Shown: positions 1 through 9,290, counted from the stretch's first letter. The stretch: DNA of 64,000 nucleotides from Chloroflexi bacterium OLB14 (GCA_001567105.1 LMZR01000014.1:124001-188000); one strand, 5' to 3'. Translations and numbers: made by a program. The notes: generated by a model from the sequence alone, not told the origin.

Positions 1-581
1 ATATTGCTTGAATTTGTTTCAGTTATTATTTTAGGATTCTGCGCCCATAAACTCACTACCAAAAAAATAATAGATAAAATCCATAGCAGTGTATTGAACC
101 ATGTAAACAAAGTGTCTTTGAAACTATAAAAAGAAATGGCTGCACAAATAACCGAAGCAATTAATGGGAATAACTTTGCCGTAAGCGGATCTTGCATTTG
201 TATAATAGCAGGCAAAGTAGGTAAGTGCCATTGTTCCTTACGATATGACCAAATAACCAAGCCAAACGCTGCTAAATAAAAAATAATTGATAACATGCTT
301 TGGCGTTGTGGAGGTTCTACCCATGCTTGAGCAATCAATGCACATACCAAAGCAAATAACGCCAGCCATGGAAAGCTTCTAGAACGTGTTGGCTCAATTA
401 CTTCTTCAACAACATGTTCATGCACATCATGCCTAAGGCTTTGATTCATTTCCTCGCGCTTACGCGCATCCCACAAAGAGCGGATGAAGGTAGAAAAAGA
501 TTTCCAATCTTTAGTGACTGATTTATACAAGTCTAATACTGTTGGTTCTTGCTCGGGGGGAAGGTTAGTGTTTTGTTCCAT
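1..581 (-). CDS. N-terminal part of a multi-pass membrane protein (truncated by window edge)
   Basis: An open frame runs from an ATG at 581-579 off the left edge, giving 193 codons. The first 75 or so residues are polar and acidic and rich in Lys, Arg and Glu, so they are probably cytoplasmic. At least four hydrophobic segments follow, beginning around FPWLALFALVCALIAQ and later LLWILSIIFLVVSLWA. I cannot assign a family. The neighbouring sugar-related genes make a polyisoprenyl-phosphate-type (GT39-like) glycosyltransferase or other envelope protein plausible, but this is inference. It lies downstream of the methyltransferase gene in the same orientation, separated by a perfect 11-bp inverted repeat. 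Confidence 0.6.
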   Translation of the reverse strand, partial: MEQNTNLPPEQEPTVLDLYKSVTKDWKSFSTFIRSLWDARKREEMNQSLRHDVHEHVVEEVIEPTRSRSFPWLALFALVCALIAQAWVEPPQRQSMLSIIFYLAAFGLVIWSYRKEQWHLPTLPAIIQMQDPLTAKLFPLIASVICAAISFYSFKDTLFTWFNTLLWILSIIFLVVSLWAQNPKIITETNSSN

Positions 582-623
582 TTTTCAGTGCGGTGGCATC
601 GCTTAAATTTACAACATATAGAT

Positions 624-650
624 TACGAATTACGGGGCGCGTAATTCGTA
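624..650. repeat. Inverted repeat of the TTACGAA heptamer family
   Basis: The 11-base arms TACGAATTACG and CGTAATTCGTA are perfectly complementary around GGGCG. The core words recur in the arrays near 41100, 41755, 45720 and 47610. It could act as a weak terminator, but no T-run follows. Confidence 0.6.
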
Positions 651-677
651 GTTCACAGCGATTCTATACTATTTTTA

Positions 678-1391
678 TTATTTTTTCCTTGCAATCACGA
701 TAATACTCTCACCCCACGTCATCGGCAAAAAGACAAATCCAGTAATGGCTTGCAAGCCACCGAGAGAGCCGAAAAATAATTTTTGAATTTGTGGCGGGAT
801 GAAACGAATATATGGCACATCCCAAAAACCGTCAGAGAAAACTTTTTGCAATTCAAAGCCTGCATCTTGAATCAACTGCAACCATTCTTGCGGTTGTTTC
901 AATGAAATATGCGTCGGGTCTTGATAACCAATCCACTTATCACCTTTCCATGGTTTTAATAACGAACCCAAATTCGGCGTTGCTAAAATCAAAATGCCAT
1001 CTTTTTCAGTCACACGTCCAATTTCATGAATGGCTTTGGCAGGGTCAGGCAAATGTTCCACAATGTGTTTGATAATCACCACATTGAAAGATGATTTTTT
1101 ATACGGCAAATCTTGTGCGGATGCAGTTTGTAAAGATGCACTACCCGCATCTTTTTTGGATTGATTCACAGCCCAATGATTCAAATCCATGCCATACGCT
1201 TCAAACCATGCCGACAGTTGCCCAACGAGATGCCCCATGCCTGAGCCTACCTCCAGCATTCGCGCTCCGCGTTTGCCATAACGTTTTGCTAACATACCAA
1301 AGAATCGGTTAGACCACCAATACATGCTGTATTTAGCAAAGGTGATATTTTTATAAGTGTGTGTGGAGAAATATTTTTCGTCGAAAGCCAT
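678..1391 (-). CDS. SAM-dependent class I methyltransferase
   Basis: The product (237 aa from the ATG at 1391) has the Rossmann-type methyltransferase core. Motif I is MLEVGSGMGHLVGQL, an acidic residue follows the next strand (YGMDLNHWAV), the post-I region is ASAQDLPY, and motif IV/V is VVIIKHIVEHLPDP. This matches the Methyltransf_11/UbiE-like superfamily. It probably methylates a sugar or lipid in envelope glycan synthesis, given a second methyltransferase, a GT4 glycosyltransferase and a nucleotide-sugar epimerase upstream on the same strand. The substrate cannot be read from sequence. A TTG 39 bases upstream would add residues encoded by the octamer repeat array, so the ATG is preferred. 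Confidence 0.8.
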   Translation of the reverse strand: MAFDEKYFSTHTYKNITFAKYSMYWWSNRFFGMLAKRYGKRGARMLEVGSGMGHLVGQLSAWFEAYGMDLNHWAVNQSKKDAGSASLQTASAQDLPYKKSSFNVVIIKHIVEHLPDPAKAIHEIGRVTEKDGILILATPNLGSLLKPWKGDKWIGYQDPTHISLKQPQEWLQLIQDAGFELQKVFSDGFWDVPYIRFIPPQIQKLFFGSLGGLQAITGFVFLPMTWGESIIVIARKK

Positions 1392-1475
1392 GTGATAAGT
1401 ATACAAGTAAATAGGTAAACAAGTAATCAATGACGCATGTCTACTTGTTTACTTGTGTACTTGCCTACCTTTTCC
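1392..1475. repeat. Octamer tandem array with inverted arms (AAGTAAAC family)
   Basis: Degenerate 8-base units of the form AAGTAnnn are followed by reverse-complement units TTGTTTAC, TTGTGTAC and TTGCCTAC, so the array can fold as a long hairpin. It fills the space between two methyltransferase genes and overlaps the stop region of the upstream one. The same words recur at 61168-61260 and inside valS. Confidence 0.7.
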
Positions 1476-2256
1476 TCGCGATATAAAATGTAAACGTCCC
1501 ATCAGCAACAGGTTCGGAAGAAGCATATTTTTTGACGTAACTTTCAGTGACAGATAAATTCCATTTGGTTGGGGAAATGATCCATTTGCCAGTTAACACT
1601 TTAGCAACAACTGAAGGTAAACCAAAATAATGTCCCCATTCTAACACGCGCATAGATGCAGGAGAAAAATAATGCCACCATTTTTCAAGTGTGAAACCTG
1701 CCTTGTTTAATCTTTTTTCCCACACATCGGGTTCATCGGCGTGATGCACGCGCGAAATTTTACGAAACCAATTTTCATAAGGCTTGCCGAAAACTTTGGT
1801 CAGTGACAATGCCGAAAAATATCTAGTGTTGGGAACACAAAAATAAAATGGCGCATTGGGCTTAAGCACACGGCAAGTTTCTTTTAATACAGCATCAATG
1901 TGTGGGATATGTTCTAAAACCGAGTTACTTAATCCACTAGCGAAATAATTCGAAGGGAAAGGTGTTTGCGATCCATCTGCTTCTACCAGTGATTCATAAG
2001 CATTATATTTCTTAGCTTCTTTCATAGAAAAACGCCAAGGGTCGAGACCAACATCTAATTTTTTATCAAAGGTCAATGAAGCGAAGTGACCATCTCCACA
2101 ACCGACATCATATATTGGAGAAGGCAAATCTAAATCTTGATAATATGATGATTCAATGGCGCGTAAAAATCCGCGAAAGTAGGGCAGGGAACTGATTTGC
2201 AGAAACAAAAAATCTTTCGATTTACGATTTTCGATTGATGATTGACGATTGTTCAT
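1465..2256 (-). CDS. SAM-dependent class I methyltransferase
   Basis: A second class I methyltransferase (about 263 aa). Motif I is IYDVGCGDGHFASLTF, the acidic loop is VGLDPWRFSM, and motif IV is ASGLSNSVLEHIPHID, followed by VLKPNAPFYFCVPN. The family is close to Methyltransf_11. The N-terminus is odd: the ATG at 2256 opens directly into a stretch coded by a heptamer array (NNRQSSIENRKSK), so part of the N-terminus is repeat-derived and the original start may have been further in. It sits between a GT4 glycosyltransferase gene upstream and another methyltransferase downstream, suggesting a role in decorating a surface polysaccharide. The substrate is unknown. Confidence 0.78.
   Translation of the reverse strand: MNNRQSSIENRKSKDFLFLQISSLPYFRGFLRAIESSYYQDLDLPSPIYDVGCGDGHFASLTFDKKLDVGLDPWRFSMKEAKKYNAYESLVEADGSQTPFPSNYFASGLSNSVLEHIPHIDAVLKETCRVLKPNAPFYFCVPNTRYFSALSLTKVFGKPYENWFRKISRVHHADEPDVWEKRLNKAGFTLEKWWHYFSPASMRVLEWGHYFGLPSVVAKVLTGKWIISPTKWNLSVTESYVKKYASSEPVADGTFTFYIARKR
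2222..2256. repeat. AATCGTC-type heptamer array covering a start codon
   Basis: Read on the minus strand, words such as AATCGTC, AATCATC, AATCGAA and AATCGTA follow each other at 7-base spacing, beginning with the ATG of the methyltransferase gene. The array is therefore translated. Confidence 0.7.
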
Positions 2257-2271
2257 AAATATTCCATAAAG

Positions 2272-2323
2272 GTACAGCAAGATTTATCTTGCTACTATAA
2301 AAGCGAGATAAATCTCGCTGTAC
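2272..2323. repeat. Paired palindromic repeat (GTACAGC..GATTTATC type)
   Basis: Two diverged copies of a 22-base unit containing AGATTTATCT face each other around a short centre, both ending in GTAC. Each copy is itself palindromic. The pair lies between the methyltransferase start and the end of the upstream glycosyltransferase gene, and could end or stabilise that part of the transcript. Confidence 0.7.
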
Positions 2324-3478
2324 TTAATTTTTCAACTTCTCAAACAATTTTTCATACTCTTGGGCAATTGAATCGGGATTGTATGCTTTCTTAATCGCTT
2401 CAATATCACCGCGATATTTTTCTTTATTATCTAACACTTCCAAAATTGATTTTGCTAAACTATGTGCATTCCCAATTTCAGAAACGACTCCCATGCCGTG
2501 CATTTTGACTGGTTGACGAACACCAGGCAATGCCGATGGCACAGATGGCACACCATTTAACATGGCTTCAATTTGCACCAAACCAAATGCTTCGGTTGAA
2601 TTTAAGGATGGCACTGTTATCACATCTAAGTTTGGATAAAAAGCAGACATTTGCACAGGATTCAAATTGCCTAAAAATTTCCAATGCCCTGCTATTTCAA
2701 ATTCGTGAATGCGTGGCATTAATCTATCTGAATAGGCTTGCTCACCCATCACGTTTTGATATGTGCCTGCAAACAACACTTGAGCATGGGGATATTTCTG
2801 CAAAATAATTGGTAAAGCATCTAACAAAACTTCCACACCTTTTTCAGATGCAAAGCGTGCCGCCACGCCGATGACAGGTTTTCTTTCATGTACTAAATTC
2901 GTTTGAGCAAAAGAAGTCACAGCCTCAGGTGAAGAATCAGGTAAAAGGACAGGAGGCAGGATGGGGGTCAGTTTTGAAGCGTATTTTGAAAGATAAGGCG
3001 AATGGTCAGCATAATCTTGGGTATAAGTCACAATATGATTCGCTAAAATCCCAGCCATGTTATTTTGAAAATCAACCACTGCATTGACGATACGATTAAA
3101 AAAACCTTGTGGCAATTGCACATCACAATGATACGTTAACACAGCGGGCTTGCGGAACAAACGCGCGCGCAAGGCAACACCTGGCGCATCAAATTGTGGC
3201 AAATGCATTTGCACAACATCATGTTGCCAAACTAATTTTGTAGCAACCAAACCAAAGGTTGGCGCAATCACACCTTTGCTAACGCGCGCAATGACTGGCA
3301 CGCGAATTACTTTTACACCATCCATCATTTCTTCTTGCGGAAGTGATGGATCAAACTGCGTAGTCATCACAGTTACTTGATGACCGCGTTTTACAAATGC
3401 TTGTGCTAAGCGTTCAGCATAAATTGTTAAACCAGAAGTGTGCGGACGATAATAAGTTAAGACAGTTAAGATTTTCAT
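2324..3478 (-). CDS. GT4-family glycosyltransferase
   Basis: This 384-aa GT-B fold glycosyltransferase opens with an N-terminal Rossmann domain (ILTVLTYYRPHTSGLTIYAERLAQ) typical of the GPGTR1/GT4 family. The C-terminal nucleotide-sugar half has VIGVAARFASEKGVEVLLDAL, then FLGNLNPVQMSAFYPNLDV and the E-x7-E region STEAFGLVQIEAMLNG. It is expected to transfer an activated sugar to a lipid-linked or polysaccharide acceptor at the cytoplasmic membrane face. Its stop lies 2 bases from the start of the upstream mscS-like gene region, suggesting co-transcription with the glycan genes. Donor and acceptor are unknown. Confidence 0.88.
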   Translation of the reverse strand: MKILTVLTYYRPHTSGLTIYAERLAQAFVKRGHQVTVMTTQFDPSLPQEEMMDGVKVIRVPVIARVSKGVIAPTFGLVATKLVWQHDVVQMHLPQFDAPGVALRARLFRKPAVLTYHCDVQLPQGFFNRIVNAVVDFQNNMAGILANHIVTYTQDYADHSPYLSKYASKLTPILPPVLLPDSSPEAVTSFAQTNLVHERKPVIGVAARFASEKGVEVLLDALPIILQKYPHAQVLFAGTYQNVMGEQAYSDRLMPRIHEFEIAGHWKFLGNLNPVQMSAFYPNLDVITVPSLNSTEAFGLVQIEAMLNGVPSVPSALPGVRQPVKMHGMGVVSEIGNAHSLAKSILEVLDNKEKYRGDIEAIKKAYNPDSIAQEYEKLFEKLKN

Positions 3479-3480
3479 GC

Positions 3481-4299
3481 TTATTTATTTTTCTTGGTGC
3501 GCGTCATTTGTACTTGAATAGGATATGGGATTTCAATTTTTGCTTTTCTAAAAGAAGTATGAATTTTTTCTATGGCGACATCTTGCGCAACGCCTGTAGA
3601 TGTAAGCGATGTATCTATCCAAAATAATACATTCAAATCTATAGATGAGTCACCAAAGGTGTGAAATAAAACTTGCGATTCAGGCTCATCTACATATCCA
3701 TGGATTGTTTTGATTTGATCTAAAATCAAATTGCGTACTTTTTCAATATCGGAATCATACGCCACGTGAAGCGGTAATTCCACACGCCGTACTTGTGCGC
3801 GAGTATGATTAATAATTGCTTGAGAAAGCACATCTGCATTTGGTACAAACATAATACGTCCATCGTTTGTTTTCATCTCAGTTGTGCGTAAGCCAATTTT
3901 CAAAACAACACCTTCGTACCCAGCAATGCCCACTTTATGCCCCACTCGAAACGGTCTTTGCACCAGCAAAATTACACCAGAGACAAAATTTTGCATAATG
4001 TTTTGTAACGCAAAACCAATTGTAAAACCGATAATACCCAACCCTGCTAAAAAAGCGGTGACATCAAAAAATAATTGCAAAGCCGTGATGATACCCAAAA
4101 AGATGAAGACCCACTTAATAGTGCCAGAAAGTAACTGTGTTACACCCACATCGGCGCGATGGCGGGTTAACACGCCATATAAAAATTTTCCTAAAATTTT
4201 GCCAAGGTAATAACTGGCAATCACAATCAAGACTGCCGCAAAAACCTTCGGCAAAGATTGTAAAAAATTATCTATCAATGTAGAAAAGATTTCCATCAT
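3481..4299 (-). CDS. Small-conductance mechanosensitive channel (MscS family)
   Basis: About 272 aa, near the usual length of MscS proteins. Three hydrophobic segments (around residues 17-40, 60-85, 88-112) end in a glycine/alanine-rich pore helix, FAALQ-like in the family and here FAL(Q)NIMQNFVSGVILLVQRPF. The beta domain VGHKVGIAGYEGVVLKIGLRTTEM follows, with the characteristic PNA segment FVPNADVLSQAIINHTR. The family forms heptameric tension-gated channels that release solutes on osmotic downshock. ATGs at 4299 and 4296 and a GTG at 4302 are alternative starts; an AAAGG lies just upstream. It is embedded among glycan genes with no obvious functional link. Confidence 0.9.
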   Translation of the reverse strand: MMEIFSTLIDNFLQSLPKVFAAVLIVIASYYLGKILGKFLYGVLTRHRADVGVTQLLSGTIKWVFIFLGIITALQLFFDVTAFLAGLGIIGFTIGFALQNIMQNFVSGVILLVQRPFRVGHKVGIAGYEGVVLKIGLRTTEMKTNDGRIMFVPNADVLSQAIINHTRAQVRRVELPLHVAYDSDIEKVRNLILDQIKTIHGYVDEPESQVLFHTFGDSSIDLNVLFWIDTSLTSTGVAQDVAIEKIHTSFRKAKIEIPYPIQVQMTRTKKNK

Positions 4300-4309
4300 C
4301 ACCTTTTAT

Positions 4310-5335
4310 TTAGAACAAGGATTTATTTTCCTTGACCCACTCAAACAACATCTGCACGCCTCTTTCGACATTTATGCTTGGTCGCCAACCCAATTCTTTT
4401 TCTGCCTTTGAGATGTCGGCATAAAAAACTTTTTGGTCACCAGGTCGCCAATCACCGCGAGCGACTTCAATTGTGTCACCGATATATTTTTCAAGTTTTG
4501 GTCCAAATTCAGCCCAAATAGACATAACGTTATCTGGTCCCCCACCCATGTTATAGACTTGTCCTTTGGCAATATCAATTTTTTCAATGGCTAAATCATA
4601 AGCGTTCATCAAATCATTGACATGCAAAATATCACGCACTTGTTTGCCATCACCATAAATCGTAATATCTCTACCCATCACTGCCGCGATGATAAACCAA
4701 GCAACCCAGCCTTGATCTTCAATACCGAATTGTCTTGGTCCATAAATACAAGATTGTCTAAAGACAACGGTTGGCAAATCATACATACGAGCGTAATCGC
4801 GAACGTATTGGTCGCCTGTTCCTTTTGAACAGCCATAAGGAGAATGGAAATCTAACGGCTGAGTTTCAGGGCAACCATTGATTAAATCTTTATATCGCCA
4901 ACGCGTGGGCTCTTCATATAATTCAACATCTTCCATGCCACCATATACTTTATTTGTAGAAGCGTAAATAAAAATTGGTTTTCTACCAGAAGCACGCGCC
5001 GCTTCTAAGACATTAAATGTACCTAGAGCATTTGATTCAAAATCATCCCGCGGATTAATGACGGAAGTTGTCACTGCCACTTGACCTGCTAAGTGCATAA
5101 TCACATCCGCAGTTTTAGCGGCTTCTTTTATTTTGTCAGCATCTTTGATATCCCCAACGATTAAGTCAAACGCATTTTCGCCAAATTCTTTTTTCAACCA
5201 TTCTAAGTTACGCGGCGCACCGCCACGCGAGAGATTATCATAGATGGTTACTTTTTCACCGCGTTTCAATAATCTGTGAACATAATTTGAACCGATGAAG
5301 CCTGCCCCACCAGTGACGAGATAATGTTTTTTCAT
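4310..5335 (-). CDS. CDP-paratose 2-epimerase-like NAD-dependent sugar epimerase
   Basis: An extended short-chain dehydrogenase of 341 aa. The N-terminal NAD motif is VTGGAGFIGS, catalytic Ser/Thr lies in IYASTNKVYGG, and the YxxxK element is YGCSKGTGDQY. The combination of DNLSRGGAPRNLEWLK, STNKVYG, LDFHSPYGCSKG, DQGWVAWF and GKQVRDILH is what I recall of RfbE/tyvelose epimerases acting on CDP-paratose; UDP-glucose-4-epimerase or dTDP-glucose dehydratase activity is less likely. It probably makes a dideoxy- or related sugar nucleotide for the surrounding glycosyltransferases. The substrate assignment is by family resemblance only. Confidence 0.82.
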   Translation of the reverse strand: MKKHYLVTGGAGFIGSNYVHRLLKRGEKVTIYDNLSRGGAPRNLEWLKKEFGENAFDLIVGDIKDADKIKEAAKTADVIMHLAGQVAVTTSVINPRDDFESNALGTFNVLEAARASGRKPIFIYASTNKVYGGMEDVELYEEPTRWRYKDLINGCPETQPLDFHSPYGCSKGTGDQYVRDYARMYDLPTVVFRQSCIYGPRQFGIEDQGWVAWFIIAAVMGRDITIYGDGKQVRDILHVNDLMNAYDLAIEKIDIAKGQVYNMGGGPDNVMSIWAEFGPKLEKYIGDTIEVARGDWRPGDQKVFYADISKAEKELGWRPSINVERGVQMLFEWVKENKSLF

Positions 5336-5354
5336 TTGATTGCCTTATAAAAAT

Positions 5355-5377
5355 GTAGGTCACGTTTTCAGCGTGAT
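5355..5377. repeat. GTAGGTCACG palindromic repeat
   Basis: The palindrome pairs TCACG with CGTGA and is preceded by the invariant GTAGG. It lies just upstream of the epimerase start. Other copies are at 29349-29371 and 29391-29414 (inside dnaE) and 53024-53047 (inside the valS T-box leader). Confidence 0.75.
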
Positions 5378-5381
5378 TGAT

Positions 5382-6380
5382 TTATTCTTCTGTTTTGTTT
5401 CTTAAATTCATCAGTTGCTGATAAATGCCAGAAAGGGTTTGACCTTCACGCATTAAACCAATGCCACCGATGACTCCGCTGTTGAGATAATTATACAAGC
5501 GAGCGGTTAATGCAACCGCCAAAGCAGTGGATTCATCACCTGTGAATAAAACTAAAGCGGCGGTCACTGCTCCTTCAAACGTCCCAACGCCACCAGGCAA
5601 AGCAGGGATTGCTCCACCAAATGCAGCAGCACCTAAAATAAATAATGCCCAAACAGGTTGTGCTTGTGGAAAAAATGAAAGCGTAATTAAATAATATGCC
5701 ACCAATGCTGTAAACCAGTTGAGTGCCATCCAAAATAAAAAGCGTAAGAAGAGCCAGCCATCGGTTAATACACTTAATCCATTGAAAAATGATTCGAGGA
5801 AACTTCCGCCAATTTTTTGTAAAGCAGGGAAGCGTTGACTTATTTTATGAAATACATCTAATGCCCATTTGTTATTGCGAGCAACAATGTACATAATAAT
5901 CAACCCAACAATCACCAATCCGCCAACAATATAACCAATTTTTGCAGATGATGAACCCTCTGCGCCAACTACAAAAGGCAAAGCGGTAAGTAAAAATGCG
6001 GCGGAAAATGCAAGGTCAACGATTCGTTCAATTACGATGGTCGGCAAAATTTCACCAAACTGCATGCCTGATTTTCGGCTTAATAAAAATGCACGTCCAA
6101 GTTCGCCGAGGCGAAAAGGTAAAAATGTATTTAATAAATAACCTTCAGCGGCGGCGAATAAAGTATCAATATATTTTGGTTTGTCTCTTAGTAAAGTGTG
6201 CCAAACTTTTGCCCGCCCGAACATCCACACAAAGGCTAATACTGCTGACCCTGACAAAATTTTATAATTTGCATTTTTAATAGCATTCCATAAAGTTTGG
6301 AAATCTACAAAATATAAAATTGCCGCAATAAGCAAAATACTGATAATTGCGCCAGGGATTAATCGTTTGATATCTTTCAT
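5382..6380 (-). CDS. Lysylphosphatidylglycerol synthase TM-like flippase/UPF0104 membrane protein
   Basis: This 332-aa, strongly hydrophobic protein has about eight membrane segments. It shows the family pattern of AglD/LPG_synthase_TM (TIGR00374-like) proteins: a GRAKVWHTLLRD loop, then YLLNTFLPFRLGELGRAFLLSRK, IVIERIVDLAFSA, and the C-terminal PALPGGVGTFEGAVTAALV followed by LTARLYNYLNSGVIGG. These proteins are associated with lipid-linked glycan transfer or translocation and glycolipid modification. Position upstream of the epimerase, glycosyltransferase and methyltransferase genes supports a role in the same pathway. The exact reaction is unknown. Confidence 0.85.
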   Translation of the reverse strand: MKDIKRLIPGAIISILLIAAILYFVDFQTLWNAIKNANYKILSGSAVLAFVWMFGRAKVWHTLLRDKPKYIDTLFAAAEGYLLNTFLPFRLGELGRAFLLSRKSGMQFGEILPTIVIERIVDLAFSAAFLLTALPFVVGAEGSSSAKIGYIVGGLVIVGLIIMYIVARNNKWALDVFHKISQRFPALQKIGGSFLESFFNGLSVLTDGWLFLRFLFWMALNWFTALVAYYLITLSFFPQAQPVWALFILGAAAFGGAIPALPGGVGTFEGAVTAALVLFTGDESTALAVALTARLYNYLNSGVIGGIGLMREGQTLSGIYQQLMNLRNKTEE

Positions 6381-6391
6381 TGTTTTAATTT

Positions 6392-6462
6392 ACCACAGAG
6401 AACACAGAGCGCACGGAGATTCTTTTTTTTCTTTCTCTGTGTTCTTCGTGCGCTCTGTGGTG
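6392..6462. repeat. CCACAGAGAACACAGAG inverted repeat
   Basis: A left arm beginning CCACAGAGAACACAGAG is mirrored by a right arm ending in CTCTGTGG around a T-rich centre. It lies between the stop of lepA and the start of the flippase-like gene. Related words occur at 8361-8432 and 14573-14600, and a partial one lies at the end of maf. Confidence 0.75.
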
Positions 6463-6468
6463 AAAATC

Positions 6469-8269
6469 TTATTCGTCTTCCAATTTTAGTACAGCCATAA
6501 ACGCTTCTTGCGGAATTTCAACATTGCCAACCATCTTCAAGCGTTTCTTGCCGCGTTTTTTGTTTTTCGAGTAATTTCTTTTTACGAGAAATGTCACCGC
6601 CATAACATTTGGCTAAGACATCTTTGCGTGTGGCTTTGACGTTGGCTCTGGAAATAATTCTGCCACCCGATGAGGCTTGCACAGCCACATCATATAACTG
6701 GCGCGGAATTAAATCTTTGAGTTTGGTAATTAATCGTTGACCTTTATGATAAGCATCTTTTTCATGCACAATGGCGGCAAGCGCATCTAATGGCTCACCA
6801 TTGACTAGGATTTCTAGCTTCTGCAATTTATCTGGGCGATATTCTAAAAATTGATAATCTAACGAAGCATAGCCTTTTGTTTTTGATTTCAATTGATCAA
6901 AAAAATCTACAATCACTTCTGAAAGTGGAATTTCAAAATCTAATTGCACGCGATGAGGGGCAGGATATTCTTGTTGCTTAAATATGCCTCTGCGTTTTGT
7001 CACCAATTCCATAATGGGACCATAATAATCAGTGGGTGTGATGATTTCAATATTCATCCATGGTTCGCGCACTTCAATAATTTTGCTTGGGTCTGGTAAC
7101 TCGGCGGGTGAATCAACTTTGACGACTTCATTATTAACAGTCAATACTTCATATTCTACGGATGGCGCTGTAAATAAAACATCTAACAAATATTCACGTT
7201 CGATTCTTTCTTGAATAATTTCCATGTGAAATAAACCAAGAAAGCCCGCACGAAATCCAAAACCAAGTGCTTGCGATGTTTCAGGTTGAAATGTTAATGA
7301 AGCATCATTGAGTTGTAATTTTTCAAGCGACTCACGCAACTCTGTATAATCATCTGCTTCGACGGGATAAATTCCCGCAAAGACCATCGGCTTGGGTGTG
7401 AAATATCCAGGTAAAGGTTCGGCTGCTGGAGCAGTAGCAACTGTCAGCGTGTCACCGACGCGACATTCATGTACAGTTTTAAATCCCGTTGCAATATATC
7501 CAACTTCGCCAGAACTAATTTTATCCACTGGTTTCATCGAAGGTGAAAAAATTCCAATTTCAACTGGGCGTAAATCCATGTTGGTTGCGAAGGTTCGCAA
7601 AATGTCACTGCTCTTAATCGTGCCTTCCATAACGCGCACATACGCCACAACACCTTTATACGAATCGTAATGTGCATCAAAAATTAACGCACGCAATGGT
7701 TCGTTATCGGCATCTTTTGGAGGCGGAACTCTTTCAACGATGGCTTCGAGAATCGCTTCGACATTGATACCCTCTTTTGCTGAGACTCGAAGAACCGCTT
7801 CAGGCTGGACCCCAAGCAGGCTACCGACATCTTCAGCCACTTCATCGGGTCGAGCGGATGGTAGATCAATTTTGTTAATTACGGGAACAATTTCTAAATC
7901 GGCGTTCAAGGCTTGATATAAATTTGCCAGTGTTTGTGCTTCGATACCTTGTGTTGCATCAACGACAAGGATTGCACCTTCACAAGCTTTGAGCGCACGG
8001 CTGACTTCATAACCAAAATCCACATGCCCTGGTGTATCAATTAAATTGATTTCATATTGTTGTTTATCTTTGGCAGTGTAAAGCATGCGCACAGCAGAGG
8101 CTTTAATCGTGACGCCTTTTTCTTTTTCCAAGTCCATTGAATCTAAGGCTTGGTCGGTCATTTCGCGTTCAGAGATAGCGCCTGTTAATTGAAGCAAGCG
8201 GTCTGCCAGAGTTGATTTGCCATGATCTACATGGGCGATGATACAGAAGTTACGAATGTGTTGAGTCAT
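6469..8269 (-). CDS. lepA: Elongation factor 4 (LepA), apparent 3'-end frameshift
   Basis: A translational GTPase that back-translocates ribosomes. G1 is [16 protein letters not shown]2/G3 are [19 protein letters not shown] and [12 protein letters not shown], and G4 is INKIDLPSA. The LepA-specific C-terminal domain includes [20 protein letters not shown] and [13 protein letters not shown]. The uninterrupted frame stops at 6518 after 583 aa with an atypical tail. Removing one A from the A6 run near 6560 restores [20 protein letters not shown] and a stop at 6469, giving 599 aa, the normal LepA length. I therefore treat 6469 as the true end. The indel may be a sequencing error or slippage site. 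Confidence 0.93.
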
Positions 8270-8360
8270 ATTTGCGGGCGCAAGTATAACCGATTAAAAA
8301 GTGATAGTCACCTTTGAAACATGACATGGGAGTGGCGAAAATGGAGAGTAAAAAACAATC

Positions 8361-8432
8361 ACCACAGAGAACACAGAGGCTACAGAGGTTTTCATAAGGT
8401 TTTCTCTGCGATTTTCGTGGTCTCTGCGGTTA
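8361..8432. repeat. CCACAGAGAACACAGAG inverted repeat
   Basis: ACCACAGAGAACACAGAGG is followed by a partly complementary arm containing TTTCTCTGCG and CGTGGTCTCTGCGG. It occupies the divergent spacer between lepA and the gene at 8568. Beyond this repeat and a weak promoter I see nothing else in 8270-8567. Confidence 0.7.
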
Positions 8433-8507
8433 AATCTTTTAGATTACCTTCTTTATTAGCCACTCTCAACATGGCATATTAACCTTTTATAAAACCCTTC
8501 TATAGCA

Positions 8508-8538
8508 TTGCATAGCCGCTCAAAAGATAGGATACAAT
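8508..8538 (+). promoter_or_regulatory. Possible sigma-70-type promoter
   Basis: TTGCAT (8508-8513) and TACAAT (8533-8538) are separated by 19 bases, longer than ideal. They lie about 30 bases before the ATG at 8568. Confidence 0.35.
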
Positions 8539-8567
8539 CCAAGCCTATTTCATTAGAAAGAACGTAT

Positions 8568-9281
8568 ATGCAGACTACAAAATCAAAATCTACTTTTTAT
8601 TATCTTATTTATACCTTTGGCGTCGTACTTGGCGTTGCTTTTATTACCCTCAGTATTTGGGCAGATTTAGAAGCATCATTTTACGGGTTTTATCACCGCC
8701 CCAGTTCTCGCTTTGAAGGGCTATCTTGCCCAATTTTTATGACCCCAAATGAAACAACTTCGTTCTCTGCTACGATTACAAATACATCAGATAGAACACT
8801 TTCCCCCACCATTAAAGCGGAAATTAGTTCAACAGGTACGCTGGTGACGATTAATGAAAAAATATCATTAGAAGCAGGCGAAAGTAAAACACTAACATGG
8901 GAGATTGGACCAGAAAATATTGACTTGGAACATTTTGCTTTTGCAAATGTTTATATTTACACTTTCTATCCTATTCAAGATAGTGAAAATAATTGTGGCA
9001 TCTTTGTGCTAAATTTACCAGGCAATGGCACGGTCATTACTTGGAGTGCTGTAATCTTATCTGTATTTAGTTTGAGTTTCGGCTTATATCAATTACGAAA
9101 ACAACAAGAGCATTTATCTAAAAGGAAAAATGTTTTCCCCGCGTTAATCTTTTTAACTGGGCTTATCTTCGTTGGGTTGCTAGTTGCTTTTATAGGCTCT
9201 TGGGTGCAAGGGATATTGATTTTAGTTGTGTTAGCCTTCTTGTTGCTCATCATTGTAGGAACTATTATTAAGCATTTATAA
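8568..9281 (+). CDS. Hypothetical membrane protein with an extracytoplasmic domain
   Basis: About 237 aa from the ATG at 8568; an upstream TTG at 8508 overlaps the putative promoter. There is an N-terminal membrane helix (residues about 10-35, FYYLIYTFGVVLGVAFITL). A domain of roughly 120 residues follows with beta-rich character and an Ig-like or APHP-like look (PNETTSFSATITNTSDRTL). The C-terminus holds a helix near 160-180 and two more near 200-235. Two cysteines flank the outer domain. I do not recognise a named family. It stands alone between lepA and a convergent gene pair, with a shared terminator downstream. Confidence 0.65.
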   Translation: MQTTKSKSTFYYLIYTFGVVLGVAFITLSIWADLEASFYGFYHRPSSRFEGLSCPIFMTPNETTSFSATITNTSDRTLSPTIKAEISSTGTLVTINEKISLEAGESKTLTWEIGPENIDLEHFAFANVYIYTFYPIQDSENNCGIFVLNLPGNGTVITWSAVILSVFSLSFGLYQLRKQQEHLSKRKNVFPALIFLTGLIFVGLLVAFIGSWVQGILILVVLAFLLLIIVGTIIKHL

Positions 9282-9290
9282 AATTTATAA

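Noticed and set aside
1430-1475. Possible CRISPR array, because of short regular repeats
   Set aside because: Units are 7 or 8 bases and contiguous, without spacers, and no cas genes are present.
4372-4587. Short open frames on either strand inside the epimerase and other genes
   Set aside because: They are out-of-frame shadows of conserved genes with no start signals or family features.
8508-8567. TTG start for the gene at 8568
   Set aside because: It overlaps the putative promoter and adds a basic, unlikely leader.
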